Assembly (NCBI RefSeq): GCF_030161555.1
Contig: NZ_BSUK01000001.1
Span: forward strand, 1,302,001-1,366,000
Direction: 5' to 3'
Length of the DNA stretch: 64,000 nucleotides
From: Luteimicrobium album
GTDB taxonomy: Bacteria > Actinomycetota > Actinomycetes > Actinomycetales > Cellulomonadaceae
Both the position numbers and the translations under genes were made by a program. Shown in pieces: positions 53,013 to 63,787 of this stretch. The first letter of the stretch is position 1, and every line of letters begins with the position of its first letter. The notes under the pieces are model-generated. The model was not told the DNA's origin. It was given only the letters and a program-made list of their open reading frames with translations, and ran no database searches.

Positions 53013-56000
53013 TCACTCGATCAGCTGGACCGGACGCAGCAGACTCGGGTCCTTCGTCGTCGCGATACCGCCACCCCATTCGATCCAGCCCGCCCGGCCC
53101 TGCCCGTTGTCGTCGTCCGCGACGACCAGCGACAGGCCGAAGGGATTGGACGGCTTGGCTGAGAACCCGAGTGCGGCCCACGGCACCGTCAGCTCGTACG
53201 CGGTCGTGGTGCCGGACCGGGTGATCGACACCGTACCCCGGGAATCTCGCCCGCGACCTGCCCCGGCGCTGCCGAAAGGGCGAGGAGGGTCGGACCGTCG
53301 GACTCGAGGGCCGCGAGGATCTCCACGCGCTGCGTCGACGCTCCTGGCAGCGTCGGTGTCACGGCCAGCTGGATCGCGTCACCGTTCCAGCCTGCGTTGC
53401 CCTGCTGCACGTTGCTGAAGAGGTTGTCCTCGACGTTCGCCTTGACCACCAGACCCGTGTCGGTCCACGACAGCTTGACGGTACCGGACAGGTCCGAGTC
53501 GCCGCCGTAGGTCTGGTGCCGGTAGTCGACCTTGCCGTCGGCCACCAGGTCGATCGGCGGGACGGCGTCGTCGGACGTCGCACCCTCCGGTGTGACGGGA
53601 TCGAAGCCGGTGCTGCCCGAGACCGCGGCGACAGCCGTGCCACCCTGCACGCTCACCGTGTAGGAGTAGCTCGCCCACGGCTGCACGTCGGGTACGACGA
53701 TCCGCCGCGTGACGGTGCCACCCGCGTCGATCTCGCCCAGCTGCGTCACCTCACCACTCGCCGCTCCGACCGTCCACACGATCTCGCCCGGGTCCGCGGC
53801 CGACTTCGCACTGTTGTTCCTGACCGTGACGTCGAGCGCCGCCCCGAAGGGCGAGGTCGACGTCACCACCGGTGAAGCGCTGACGCTGAGAGGACGGACG
53901 ACCGATACGTCCGCGGCCAGGTGCGCCGTCGCGGTGGACCCGGCACCGGCGGTCGCCGAGACGGTGTGGTTCCCGACCTCGTCGACGGCCGGCAGGGTCA
54001 CGGTGGCACTCACGGCCTTTCCGGACGTCGAGTGCACCGCGACTCGCTTCCCGTCGACCCGGAAGTTGACCCATTCGGGTGCCGACTCGCCGTGGGTCCG
54101 GTCCACGGTGAACGTGGCGTCGACGGTCTCGCCCTGGGCCACGGTCGCGGGAACCGACATCTGGTAGACCGGCGACGCAACCAGGGCCGGCGAACGGACC
54201 TCGCCCTTCACGTAGATCGGGTGCTCGCCCAAGGCAAGCTCGACGTAGCCGCCCGACGGCTGGACCGTGGTCTGCTCGCCGTAGGCGTCGACGACCTTGA
54301 GCGCGTGCGTCGTCCGCATCCGCACGGTGGAGGGCGTGGTGGACCACATCACGCGGACCGGGGCGTCCCCACCCTCGAACCGCACCGAGTGGGCGTCGTC
54401 GCCGAGGTCGTCGGTACCCGCGTACGTCATTCCGACGAGCTGCCTGATCATGACGGCCTGGGTCACGAGTGCCGGCTTGGGTGACAGCACCGGAAGCCCC
54501 AGGTACCCGGCGGGCCTCATCAACCCGAAGTTCTGCTCCTGCGCCGCCGGGTTCATGCCGTCATCGAGGAAGTCGTAGTAGTAGTAGCTCGTCATCCCCT
54601 CCGAGAGGCCGAGGGCGATGCCCCGGACGAGCTGGTCGCCCTGCTGCTCGGTGGTGACGCCACCCGGGGTGTGCGTGGGGTACCCGTTCTCGGTGACGGA
54701 GATCGGCTTGGCGACGCCGTCGTTGTGTTCCTTGATGAGGGTGTCCAGCGCGCTCACGCCCGTCATCCCCGACTGCTCCGGTGGCGCCGGGAAGCCGTAG
54801 AGGTGGGGGCTGACCTCGTCCAGGTAGCCGAGGCCACCGAGCTCGAACAGCCGGTCCCAGAAGCCGCTCGACCCGCCTGCGGGGCCGACCACGACCGCGT
54901 CCGGGTGGTCCTGCTTCACCTGGGTCGCGGTTGCCTTCAGCAGAGGCAGGTAGCAGTCCGCCGTCTTGCCGCAGGTGCCGTTGTTGAAGCTCCCGTCGAA
55001 CTCGTTGTAGACCTCGACGCGGTTGGTCTTCGTCAGGTCGAGGAGCGCACTCGCGTAGTTCGCGAACGCGGCGATGCCTTCGGGCGAGCTGGGGGTCTTG
55101 TTGTCGTCGTAGAGCTTGTTGGTCAGCGCGAGCGTCAACGACAGATCGACGTGGTGAGCGGCCGCTTGCTGTACCAGGGACGTGCCCCAGCTCGGCAGCG
55201 AGTAGACGCCCTGCGTCTTCTCGACGTACTCCCAACGGATCGAGTCACGCACACGGGAGAAGCCGACCTCGTCGAGGGGATCCCAGATCGTCGACGGGTT
55301 GCCCTTGCTCACGTGGACGTTGACACCGAACGGCGACGATGCAGTCGCCTTCGCCGACGGTCTCGCGGCGAGCAGTGCGATCGGGAGCGTGCGCTCGAGC
55401 GTCGCCGCCGGCGTGGTCGCGGTCACCCGCACGTCGTAGTAGCCGAGCGGGAGGCTCGACAGGTCGATCGACCCGGTCGACGACGACGCCGTTCCTGCGG
55501 CCCGCTCGACGCCCTGCTCGTCCGACGCGGTCCAGTCGACCGCAGCGGCACTGGAGGCGAACGGGACCGTCCGCTGCTCGTCGCCCGAGAAGACGAGGTC
55601 CGTCGGCGCGAGCGTGAGCGCCGCGTCGGCGGCGAAGGACACGGCGACGGCGCTCACGCACACGTCGGTCGACGACCGCCCGAAGCGCGAGTCCCACGAC
55701 GCGACCCTGAAGTCGGCGCCCGTCGGCAGGTCTCCGGCGAACTCGACGTCCGCGAGCTGGAACGTGTAGCTCTTCCACGACTTCGATCCCGTGAGCGGGA
55801 CGACGTCGCTCGACACGGTGCCCGAAGGACCGTCGTACTGCACCGTGAAGTCGCCGCCGCCGGCGTCGTAGTAGTCGACCGTCACGAACGCGTACCCGCC
55901 CGGGTCGGGCTTGTGATCGTCGTCCACCCTGAAGTAGAGGAAGTCGTTTCTCACCGGCGTCGTCGCCGTCGACCAGCACTCACGTCCGTCCTTCGTCGTC

Positions 56001-56230
56001 GCAGACGACGAGACCGCGGACGTGCCGTCGCCGGGGTTTCCGGCCATGCCGACCCACTGCGGCGACGCGCCGAGCGTCGCGCTGGCCGCGGCTGATGTCG
56101 ATGTCGAGGCGCCGACGGACGCGTCCGACGCGGCGGCCGGGACGACCCCGGCGATCGACAGCCCCATCACCGCGACGAGGGCCGCGACGGTGCGCCGCCT
56201 CCCCCGGTATCGAGAAGCCCTGCTGACCAT
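53013..56230 (-). CDS. Secreted clan GH-A glycosidase with CBM9-like domain (one frameshift)
   Basis: About 1072 residues. Signal peptide RRTVAALVAVMGLSIAGVVPAAAS. Two N-terminal beta domains (first ends near 190), then a TIM barrel: SPFGVNVHVSKGNPSTIWDPL, SRVRDSIRWEYVEKTQGVYSL, acid/base VEVYNEFDGSF (Glu near 408), DEVSPHLYGFPAPP and nucleophile ISVTENGYPTHTPGG (Glu near 513). C-terminal beta domains follow, the last (about 897 to end) like CBM9/DOMON: KVDYRHQTYGGDSDLSGTVKLSW to VPWAALGF. The break at C-run 53236-53239 is closed by one base. ATG 56230 is preferred to GTG 56239, which is only two bases from AAGGAG. Exact GH family not assigned. Last-but-one gene of the transporter operon. Confidence 0.82.
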
Positions 56231-56285
56231 GGCGTTCACAACTCCTTCGTTGATGAAGCTCTGGGACGTGGCGGAGTCGGGGTCC

Positions 56286-57221
56286 TCAGCCCTTGAGGCC
56301 GGTGAAGCCGATGCCCCGCACGATGAACCTTTGGAAGATGACGAAGATGATCACGGGCGGCACGAGCGCGATGAGCATGCCCGCGATCAGGACGCTGAGG
56401 TCTGCACGCTCAGCGAGGCGCGGCAAGGCGACCGACAGAGGCTGCACGGATGGCTCCGTGAGCACGATGAGCGGCCACAGGAAGTCCTTCCACGCGGCCA
56501 TGATCGTGATCAGGGACACCGTCGCGATGATCGGTCCTGACATCGGCAGGACGAGGTGGCGCAGCAGCCGGATCGGTCCGGCCCCGTCCAGCTCGGCCGC
56601 TTCGAAGAGGTCGCGAGGGATGCCGTCGAAGAACTGCCGCATGATCAGGAAGTTGAAGGCGTTCGCGGAGGCCGGCAACCAGATCGCCCACGGGGTGTTC
56701 GCGAGGTTCCAGCCCGTGAAGGGGACGTCGAGGATCGTCACGTACAGAGAGATCAGCGTGACCGTCCCCGGCACGAACAGCGTGGCGAGGACGCCGGCGT
56801 ACACCCAGGACCCGAATCGCGGTCGCAGGACGGAGACGGCGAACGCACCCGTGATCGTCACGAACAGGCCGACCAGCCACGTCCCGAGGACGAGCACCAC
56901 CGTGTTGACGAGGTACTTCCCGATCCCGAGCTGCGACCAGGCGGTGGAGAGGTTCGACCACATCGTGGGGTCCGGCCACAGCCGGGCGGGCTCGTGGAGC
57001 AGCTGTTGGGTCCCCGAGAGCGCCGCCTTGACGGTCCAGTAGACGGGAGCCGCACCCATGACGACGAGCGCCATCAGGACGAGGGCGTTGACCCCGCCGA
57101 GCGTGGTGCGCACCCCACGCCGCCGCCGGTCGGCCGGTGACACGAGCCCGCCGACCGTCTCTGTGGACGCCCGGCTGCGCCGGGGCCGACGGCCGATCGT
57201 CACGTCCTGCGTCGCGGTCAT
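56286..57221 (-). CDS. Sugar ABC transporter permease (MalG-like)
   Basis: 311 residues, six membrane helices, CUT1 family second permease. ATG 57221 overlaps the preceding permease stop (ATGA). N-terminal basic tail (RRPRRSRASTE), then LVLMALVVMGAAPVYWTVKAAL, the periplasmic region with LLHEPARLWPDPTMWSNLSTAW, and the EAA loop FFDGIPRDLFEAAELDGAGPIRLLRHLVLP that docks to the ATPase. Ends RFIVRGIGFTGLKG as typical for MalG homologues (VxGLTxGAVKG). No ATPase gene is present here, so a shared MsiK-type ATPase elsewhere is likely, as is usual in actinobacteria. Confidence 0.93.
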   Translation of the reverse strand: MTATQDVTIGRRPRRSRASTETVGGLVSPADRRRRGVRTTLGGVNALVLMALVVMGAAPVYWTVKAALSGTQQLLHEPARLWPDPTMWSNLSTAWSQLGIGKYLVNTVVLVLGTWLVGLFVTITGAFAVSVLRPRFGSWVYAGVLATLFVPGTVTLISLYVTILDVPFTGWNLANTPWAIWLPASANAFNFLIMRQFFDGIPRDLFEAAELDGAGPIRLLRHLVLPMSGPIIATVSLITIMAAWKDFLWPLIVLTEPSVQPLSVALPRLAERADLSVLIAGMLIALVPPVIIFVIFQRFIVRGIGFTGLKG

Positions 57222-58179
57222 CGGGAGCCCCACTTCCTGGTCGCCCAGAGGTAGACGGCGGACAGGAGGCACAGCACGACGGCGAGCATCACCGATGCCG
57301 CGGCGGCGGTGCCGTACTGCCCGTACTCGAATCCGTAGCGGTAGATGAGCTGAAGAATCGTGATGGTGCTGTCCGCGGGACCACCGTTCGTCATCACGAA
57401 GGGCTCCGTGAAGATCTGGAAGAGGCCGATCGCCTGCAGCAGGAACATCACCAGCAGGACGCCGCGCATCTGCGGCAAGGTGATGTGCCAGAACCGGTGA
57501 CGCACCTTCGCCCCGTCGATCTCGGCGGCTTCGTAGAGCTCGCGCTGGACGTTCGCGAGCGCCGCGATGAAGATCAGCACGGCCCCGCCCAGCGACGCCC
57601 ACACGTGCTGGAGGACCAGGCTGGGCAGTGCCCAGGTGGAGTCCTGCAACCACGGGTACGGTCCAAGGCCCACCAGCCCGAGGATGTCGTTGAAGAGCCC
57701 GTAGTCGGAGTCGTAGAAGGTCTTCCAGAGCAGCACCCCGACGACCGGGGGGATGACGACAGGCAGGTAGACGAGGGTCCGGTACAGCGCACCCGCCCGA
57801 GTCAGCTCGGAGATCACGACCGCGAGCAGGACGGCCACGGGGAACCAGATCAGGAGATCCAGCGCCGTGAAGACGGCCGTGTTCCTGACCGCCGTCCCGA
57901 AGAGCGGGTCGTCCAGGACGCGCCGGAAGTTGTCGGTGCCCACCCAGTGCGCCGGCGTGACCAGGTTCGTCTTCTGGAAGCTCAGCCTGACCGCGCCCAC
58001 GATGGGCCACCAGGAGAAGGCCGCGAAGACGAGGACCGTCGGCGCGAGGAACGCCACGGACCACCACGCTCGCGGCGATCGCCAGCTTCTGTGGCGCCGG
58101 GCGCGCGGCGCCGGGCCGGGCACAGGGGAGCCTTCGTCACGAACCCGTCGCCTGCGGCGGTGTCGGTACTCAATGCCAT
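57218..58179 (-). CDS. Sugar ABC transporter permease (MalF-like, one frameshift)
   Basis: About 320 residues. ATG 58179 starts MALSTDTAAGDGFVTKAP; the break at G-run 58125-58128 is closed by one base as PPVPGPAPRARRHRSW, leading to the first helix WWSVAFLAPTVLVFAAFSWWPIVGAVRLSF. Other landmarks: NTAVFTALDLLIWFPVAVLLAVV, the EAA loop NVQRELYEAAEIDGAKVRHRFWHITLPQM, and LFQIFTEPFVMTNGGP near the end, all CUT1 features. Forms the channel with the next permease, served by the binding protein encoded 36 bp upstream. Confidence 0.91.
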
Positions 58180-58215
58180 CGGTGGTGCCTTCCCTGTGCC
58201 CGGCCGGGTGCCGTG

Positions 58216-59592
58216 TCAGCCGGCCTGGTCGATGAGTGACTGCGCCTGCTTGTCGGCCTTCTGCAGCAGCGCGTCGATGTCGGCGTCCGGCTTGGTCAGC
58301 ACCTGCTGGACGACCGTGTCGAGGCTCTTGTAGATCTGCTGGGTCGCGACCGACGGCTCCGGAACGAAGGTGAGCTTCTTGACGCCGTCGATGTAGGGCG
58401 CGAAGTGGTCCAGGTCGATGTTGACGTACGGCTTGATGGCCGCGCTGATCTTCGCCTGGGTCTCGTCGTCGAAGAGCGGGAGCAGCGGCACGCCGACACC
58501 GATCCCGTCGGCGTTGTTGGCCTTGGCCTGGTTCGCGGCCGCGGTCGTGTCGAGCTGGGGCCGGACGTATTCGTAGTAGATCCACTTGACGGCGGCCGCG
58601 CGTTCGGCCGCGGAGGCCGTGGAGGTCACCATCACGGCGGTGCCGCCGATGAGTGCCTTGTTGGCGTCGTTCGCCTGCGGCATCGACGTGACGCCGAAGT
58701 CGGCGGGCTTGCCGGCGTACTGCCCGATGTAGCGGTTGTAGTACGACGGGGTCGCGATGATCATCCCGACCTGCCCGCTCGCGAAGGCCTTCTCGGCGTC
58801 GGGCTGCTCGCGCAGCACGTTGGTGCCGATCGAGTCGTCGGTGAAGCGCAGGTCGTGCTGCCACTGCAGGATCGACCGGGTCGCGGGGTTGTCGATCGTG
58901 GAGGTGAACTTGTCGCCGTCGGCCTTCTGGATCACGTCGCCCGACGAGACCGTCTGGGCGGTGAGCTGCCAGCCGCCGGTGCCGTTGGAGGTCATGGACC
59001 CGAACCCGGCGACTCCTGTCTTTTCCTTGATCGCCTTCGCGTCCGCGCGGACCTCGTCCCAGGTCGCGGGTGGCTTGTCGGGGTCGAGGCCGGCCTTGGT
59101 GAAGAGCTCCCGGTTGTAGACGAGGCCGAGGGCGTACACGTTCTGCGGGACGCCGTAGAGCTTGTCGTCCGCCTTGAGCACGCCGAGGGCGGCGGGGTTG
59201 AGACTGTCCAGCTCACCGATGTCCGCGATCTCCTTGGAGATGTCGGCGACCTGTTCGCGGGCGATCAGGGCCGCGGGCTCGGTGAAGGGGACGACGATCA
59301 CCGTCGGCGCCGTCCCGCCGGCGAACTGGGTCGTGAAGGCTGCGGAGCTGTAGATCTCGTCGGTGGCCTTGACGGTGATGTTCGGGTTGTCGGCCTCGAA
59401 CTGCTCCACGTTCTTCTGGAACGCGGCGCGGTTCGCCTTGTCGGTCGCGACCGGCAGGCCTTGCACCTTGATGGTCACCGGCGCCGACGTGTCGACGGTG
59501 TCGTCGTCGCCGCCTCCGGATGAACACGCAGCGATCGTGGCAACGAGGCCCACTGCCACGAGCGCGGCGAGCCCGCGACGTCCATTTCTCAT
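58216..59592 (-). CDS. Sugar ABC transporter substrate-binding lipoprotein
   Basis: 458 residues, ATG 59592 with GAGGAG six bases upstream. Lipoprotein signal RRGLAALVAVGLVATIAACSS (lipobox IAAC). Extracellular solute-binding protein family 1: NVEQFEADNPNITVKATDEIY, KLYGVPQNVYALGLVYNRELFTKAGLDPDKPPATWDEV, FASGQVGMIIATPSYYNRYIG and the C-terminal helices. It captures oligosaccharides outside the membrane for the two permeases that follow. First gene of an operon of about five (binding protein, two permeases, GH-A/CBM9 enzyme, SDR). Its promoter carries a perfect LacI-type operator. Confidence 0.93.
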   Translation of the reverse strand: MRNGRRGLAALVAVGLVATIAACSSGGGDDDTVDTSAPVTIKVQGLPVATDKANRAAFQKNVEQFEADNPNITVKATDEIYSSAAFTTQFAGGTAPTVIVVPFTEPAALIAREQVADISKEIADIGELDSLNPAALGVLKADDKLYGVPQNVYALGLVYNRELFTKAGLDPDKPPATWDEVRADAKAIKEKTGVAGFGSMTSNGTGGWQLTAQTVSSGDVIQKADGDKFTSTIDNPATRSILQWQHDLRFTDDSIGTNVLREQPDAEKAFASGQVGMIIATPSYYNRYIGQYAGKPADFGVTSMPQANDANKALIGGTAVMVTSTASAAERAAAVKWIYYEYVRPQLDTTAAANQAKANNADGIGVGVPLLPLFDDETQAKISAAIKPYVNIDLDHFAPYIDGVKKLTFVPEPSVATQQIYKSLDTVVQQVLTKPDADIDALLQKADKQAQSLIDQAG

Positions 59593-59649
59593 GAGATCTC
59601 CTCGGAAGCTTCGTCGGCCCGGGGCGCACCACGGCGTCGGTGCCGTTTT

Positions 59650-59704
59650 GCAAAGCGTTTTGCTCTGTGGCTGAGAGCATCGTCCTCGCCACTTCGTTTG
59701 TCAA
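59650..59704 (-). promoter_or_regulatory. LacI operator and promoter of the transporter operon
   Basis: GCAAAGCGTTTTGC (59650-59663) is, read on the minus strand, GCAAAACGCTTTGC. On that strand TTGACA (59699-59704), a perfect -35, is followed after 17 bp by GATGCT as a -10; the operator comes about 12 bp later, over the start of the transcript. Confidence 0.8.
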
Positions 59705-59782
59705 CCCCAGCACGACGAGCACACATCGCACCCATGCAAGGGCCCGCGCCAGGGGCGGTCTCGGTTCGCACCAGCCGGACGC

Positions 59783-60791
59783 CTAGGCCGACTCGCGGCG
59801 CACGACCTCGGTGCTGAAGGTCACGGCTCGCGGCGGTCGCACGACGTCCTCCCGCAACCGGGACAACAACAGCTCGGCTGCCGCACCGCCCTCCTCGCTC
59901 GCCGGGATGCGGACGGTGGTGAGCGCGGGACGAAGCAGGCCCGCCACGTCGATGTCGTCGAAACCGATCACCGCGAGCTCGTCCGGGACCGCGAGGCCTC
60001 GCTCGCGCGCGCCGTCGAGCACCCCGAGAGCGACGACGTCGTTGTTGGTCACCACGCCGTCGAGCGGGCCCCCTCGTCGAGCAGCGACCTGATCGCCGCC
60101 GCCCCGCCGGCGCGCGTCAGGTCCACGTGCACGACGCGCTCCTCCAGCGCCGCAGCGGCGACCGCGTCCTGGTACCCCAACAAGCGGTCCGTGCGCTGGC
60201 CCGGCTCCGTGCCGGCGACGAAGGCGATCGCGGTACGGCCCTCGCGGAGAAGGAACTCGGTCGCCTGCCGACCGCCGCCACGGTCGTCGACACCGACGAC
60301 GTCGATGCCCGGTAGCTCCTCGGCGAGCCCGAACGCGACGGCAGGGATCCCCGTTCGACGACCTTCTCGAGCTGGCCGGCGTAGCCCTGGTAGCCCGCGA
60401 AGGCGAGGCCGTCGACACCGTGCCCGAGCATCCGGTCGATGACCCGCGCCTCGGCCTCCGGGTCGCCGTCGGTGCTGAAGATCATCAACGAGTAGCCGGC
60501 CGGGTCGAGGACGTCGAGCATCCCCTTCGCCAGTGCCGGGTAGAACGGGTTGGTGATGTCGGGGATCACCAACCCGATCGTGTTGGTGCGGCGCGTGATC
60601 AGGCTCTGTGCCGCAGCGTTCGGCCGATATCCGAGCTCCTCGATCGCGGCCAACACGCGCTCACGGGTCTCCCGCGAGACCGGACGACGGTCGCTCAGGA
60701 CGTGGGACACGGTCGTGATGCTGACCCCGGCCGCGCGGGCCACGTCCTTGATCCCGACACGCCGCGGCACCGACCGACCAGCCTCGACCAT
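59783..60791 (-). CDS. LacI-family transcriptional repressor (two frameshifts)
   Basis: 336 residues, ATG 60791 with GGAGAG upstream. Helix-turn-helix GIKDVARAAGVSITTVSHVLSDRRPVSRETRERVLAAIEELGYRPNAAAQSL, hinge and then a periplasmic-binding-protein fold (NTIGLVIPDITNPFYPALAKGM; later DGVVTNNDVVALGVLDGARERGLAVPDELAVIGFDDI). Breaks at C-runs 60349-60352 and 60069-60073; one base at each gives VVERGIPAVAFGLAEELPG and LLDEGGPLDGVV. The middle third (HTH to effector pocket) includes DDRGGGRQATEFLLREG. Very likely binds the CAAA-NNNN-TTTG palindromes found four times in this locus. Effector probably a galactose-derived sugar or galactonate. Confidence 0.88.
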
Positions 60792-60889
60792 GCCATCTCT
60801 CCGATCATTGCGCGGAAACGCGCGCTCGCCGCGGCACGCTCGGTCACGCCGCTGCCACATCGCCTCGGCCCGGCTCGAGCGTCGCCGGG

Positions 60890-60927
60890 TTGCATCATAG
60901 AGGTGGACCGCGATACAAAAGGGTTTG
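60890..60927 (+). promoter_or_regulatory. LacI operator and promoter of the galactonate operon
   Basis: -35 TTGCAT (60890-60895), 16-bp gap, -10 GATACA (60912-60917). CAAAAGGGTTTG (60916-60927) overlaps the end of the -10 and is the weakest of the four CAAA-NNNN-TTTG sites. It lies 46 bp before the dehydratase ATG and in the gap with the divergent LacI gene. Confidence 0.7.
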
Positions 60928-60973
60928 CGCCGCTCGTGCGGCGTGATCCCGCAACGAAGGGCAGTGCTGCCTC

Positions 60974-62112
60974 ATGAAGGTCTCCAGAGTCGAGACTCTG
61001 CTGATCGCGCCACGCTTCGCACTCTGCCGTGTCGAGACCGACGACGGGCTCGTCGGGTGGGGCGAGCCCGTCCTCGAAGGCCGCGCCGAAGTGGTGCTGG
61101 CGGCGGTAGAAGCCGCCGCAGAGCTCCTGATCGGGCAAGACCCGACCCAGGTCGTCCGGCACTGGCAGACCCTCACCAAAGGGAGCTACTACCGCAACGG
61201 TCCCATCCTCGCGAGCGCCGTCTCGGGCCTCGACCAGGCGCTCTGGGACATCTTCGGCAAAGCCGTGGGGCTCCCCGTCCACGCGCTCCTGGGCGGGGCG
61301 CAGCGCGACCGCACCCGCGTCTACGCCTGGCTGCACGGTGCCGACACCGCGGCCCTCGTCGACCACGCCCGGCTCCGGCTCGAGCAGGGCTACGACGCCG
61401 TCAAGCTCGCGCCGGCGCGCGCCCTCGCCCCCTGACCGGTACCACCGCCGTTCGCGAGATCGTCGACCGGGTCGCAGCGATCCGGTCCGCGATCGGGGAC
61501 GACGTCGACCTCATGCTCGACCTCCACGGACGCGCCACCCTGCCCCAGGCCCGCATCCTCATCGAGGCACTCGCTCCGCTGAAGCCCCTGTTCATCGAAG
61601 AGCCAGTACGCCCCGAGCTCGTCGGCCGCCTCGACCGGATCACGAGCACATCGACCGTCCCCATCGCGATGGGCGAGCGTCTCTACGCGCGGCACGAGTT
61701 CCTGCAAGCCCTCGAAGCCGGGGCGGCCGTCGTCCAGCCGGACTTGTCGCACGCCGGAGGGATCACAGAGGCCCGCCGCATCGCCGACCTCGCCGAGATG
61801 TTCGACGCAGCGTTCGCACCCCACTGCCCGCTCGGGCCCGTGACGCTCGCCTCCAGCCTTCAGGTCGACGCCGTGGCGCCCACGTTCCTGATCCAGGAAC
61901 AGTCGATCGACATCCACGCCGGACGCTCCGACGCGCTCTCGTGGCTCGTCGACACGACTCCCCTGCGGCCGGTCGACGGCTCCGTGCCCCTGCTCACCGG
62001 ACCCGGCCTCGGGCTCGAGATCGACGAAGCCGCAGTGCGCCAGGCCGCACGCGACCACCGCTTCCGCTCGCCGATCTGGCACAGGTCCGACGGAAGCTTC
62101 ACCGAATGGTGA
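60974..62112 (+). CDS. dgoD: D-galactonate dehydratase (one frameshift)
   Basis: About 379 residues, enolase superfamily. Close to E. coli DgoD throughout: GWGEPVLEGRAEVVLAAVEA, RHWQTLTKGSYYRNGPILASAVSGLDQALWDIFGK, then LMLDLHGRATLPQA (first metal Asp, and His), LFIEEPVRPEL, MGERLYARHEF, VQPDLSHAGGITEARRIADLAE and APHCPLGPVTLASSLQVD, ending SPIWHRSDGSFTEW. Dehydrates D-galactonate to 2-keto-3-deoxy-D-galactonate. The break in C-run 61428-61432 is closed by one base (ALAPLTGTTAVREIV). First gene of an operon with an FAD protein and a sugar kinase. Other sugar-acid dehydratases of the family are possible but the match to DgoD is strong. Confidence 0.87.
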
Positions 62113-62176
62113 CCGACCGCAAGCCCGCATCCACGCACCACCGATCCGCCCACCCCCGTGGACGACAGAGGACACC

Positions 62177-63787
62177 ATGAAGATCTCCGGCACACACGTC
62201 GACGTCCTCGTCGTCGGCGCGGGGATGGGCGGCATCGCAGCCGCGCTCGCAGCCGCCAGGCACGGCGCGACCGTCGTCCTGACCGAACCGACACGGTGGG
62301 TGGGGGCGCACTGACGACCCAGATGGTCCCGCTCGACGAACATCGACGGATCGAACGCCTCGGGGCCACCGCGACCTACCGCGCGCTGCGGGAGAACCTG
62401 CGTGCCCACTACCGCAGGTTCTACCCGCTGACCGACCGCGCACGGCGCGACCCTCTCCTCAACCCCGGCGCCGGGTGGGTGAGCCCGCTGTGCGTCGAGC
62501 CCAGGGCGGCCGTGTCCGTGCTCGAGGCGATGCTGGCGCCGTATATCGCGTCCGGGCGCATCCGCCTCTGGCTCGAACACCGCCCGACGGCGGCCCATGC
62601 GGAGGGTGATCTGGTCCGAGCCGTGGACCTGGTCGGCCCCGAAGGGACCACGCGGACCGTGGAAGCCCGCTACGTCCTGGACGCGACCGAGACTGGTGAC
62701 CTCCTCCCTCTCGCCGGGATCGAGCACGTCACAGGGCGGGAGTCCCGCGACCAGACCGGTGAGCCGGGCGCCGCGGCCACGGCACACCCCGGCGACATGC
62801 AGTCGGCGACCTGGTGCTTCGCCGTCGAGCATCACGCCGGCGAGGACTTCACCATCGACCGGCCGCGCGACTACGACCTGTGGCGGGACGCTCGGCCACC
62901 AGCCTGGGGAGGCGCACGCATCCTCGACTGGACCGGTCCGGGCGAGGACACCGGCATCGCCCGGCCCTACCACCTCACGATCAACCCCGACGACGACCCC
63001 CAGTCCGTCGACACCGACCATCGGCACATGCCGCTCGGGCCGGAGCTGTGGACCTACCGGCGCATCGCCGCGCGCCGCCAGTTCACTCCGGGCAGCTACG
63101 CGAGCGACATCACGATCGTGAACTGGCCGATGAACGACTACACCGGGGGCCGGTGTTCGGCCCGGGTTCCGACGGGCACCGTGACGCCGCGCGGCAGCTC
63201 AGTCTCTCGCTCATGTACTGGCTTCAGACCGAGGCTCCCCGGCCCGACGGCGGCCACGGGTACCCCGGTCTGCGCCTCCTCCCCGAGGTCAGCGGGACAG
63301 ACGACGGTCTCGCCATGGAGCCGTACATCCGCGAGTCGCGGCGGATCCAGGCGACGCGGACGATCGTCGAGCAGGACGTCTCGGTCGAGCTGCGCGGAGA
63401 CAAGGGGGCCGAGCACTACGTCGACACGGTGGGCATCGGCCACTACTACTGGCTCGACCGCCACGCGACCACCGCCGGCTCGATGCCGGCGGGGGACGGC
63501 CGCAGCCCTTCGAGATCCCGTTCGGCGCGTTGGTCCCACGCAGGGTCCGCAACTTCCTTGCTGCAGGCAAGAACATCGGGACCACCCACATCACCAACGG
63601 GTGCTACCGGCTGCATCCCGTGGAGTGGAACATCGGCGAGTCCGCCGGCATCGCCGCCGCGCGCGCCCTGCGGACCGGTGTCGAACCGCACAGCGTGCTC
63701 CAGGACGAGAACGAGCTCGAGGACCTGCAGCGCGAAGTGAGCGGCGACGGGATCGAGCTCCGCTGGCCGGCCGGGACCCTCTGGTGA
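62177..63787 (+). CDS. Second FAD_oxidored-family protein (three frameshifts)
   Basis: About 537 residues, ATG 62177 with AGAGGA upstream. N-terminal FAD motif VDVLVVGAGMGGIAAALAAARHGATVVLTEPT then the family GG-x-ALTTQMVPLDEH. Later VEARYVLDATETGDLLPLAGIEHV, SATWCFAVEHH and the C-terminal NFLAAGKNIGTTHITNGCYRLHPVEWNIGESAGIAA (FAD-closing motif). Breaks at G-runs 62302-62306, 63145-63149 and 63491-63495; one base each restores WVGGALTTQ, YTGGPVFGPGS and GGRPQPFEIPFG. It differs from the 49774 protein in lacking the long C-terminal region. Its place between galactonate dehydratase and a sugar kinase suggests a role in making or processing a sugar acid. Confidence 0.83.
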
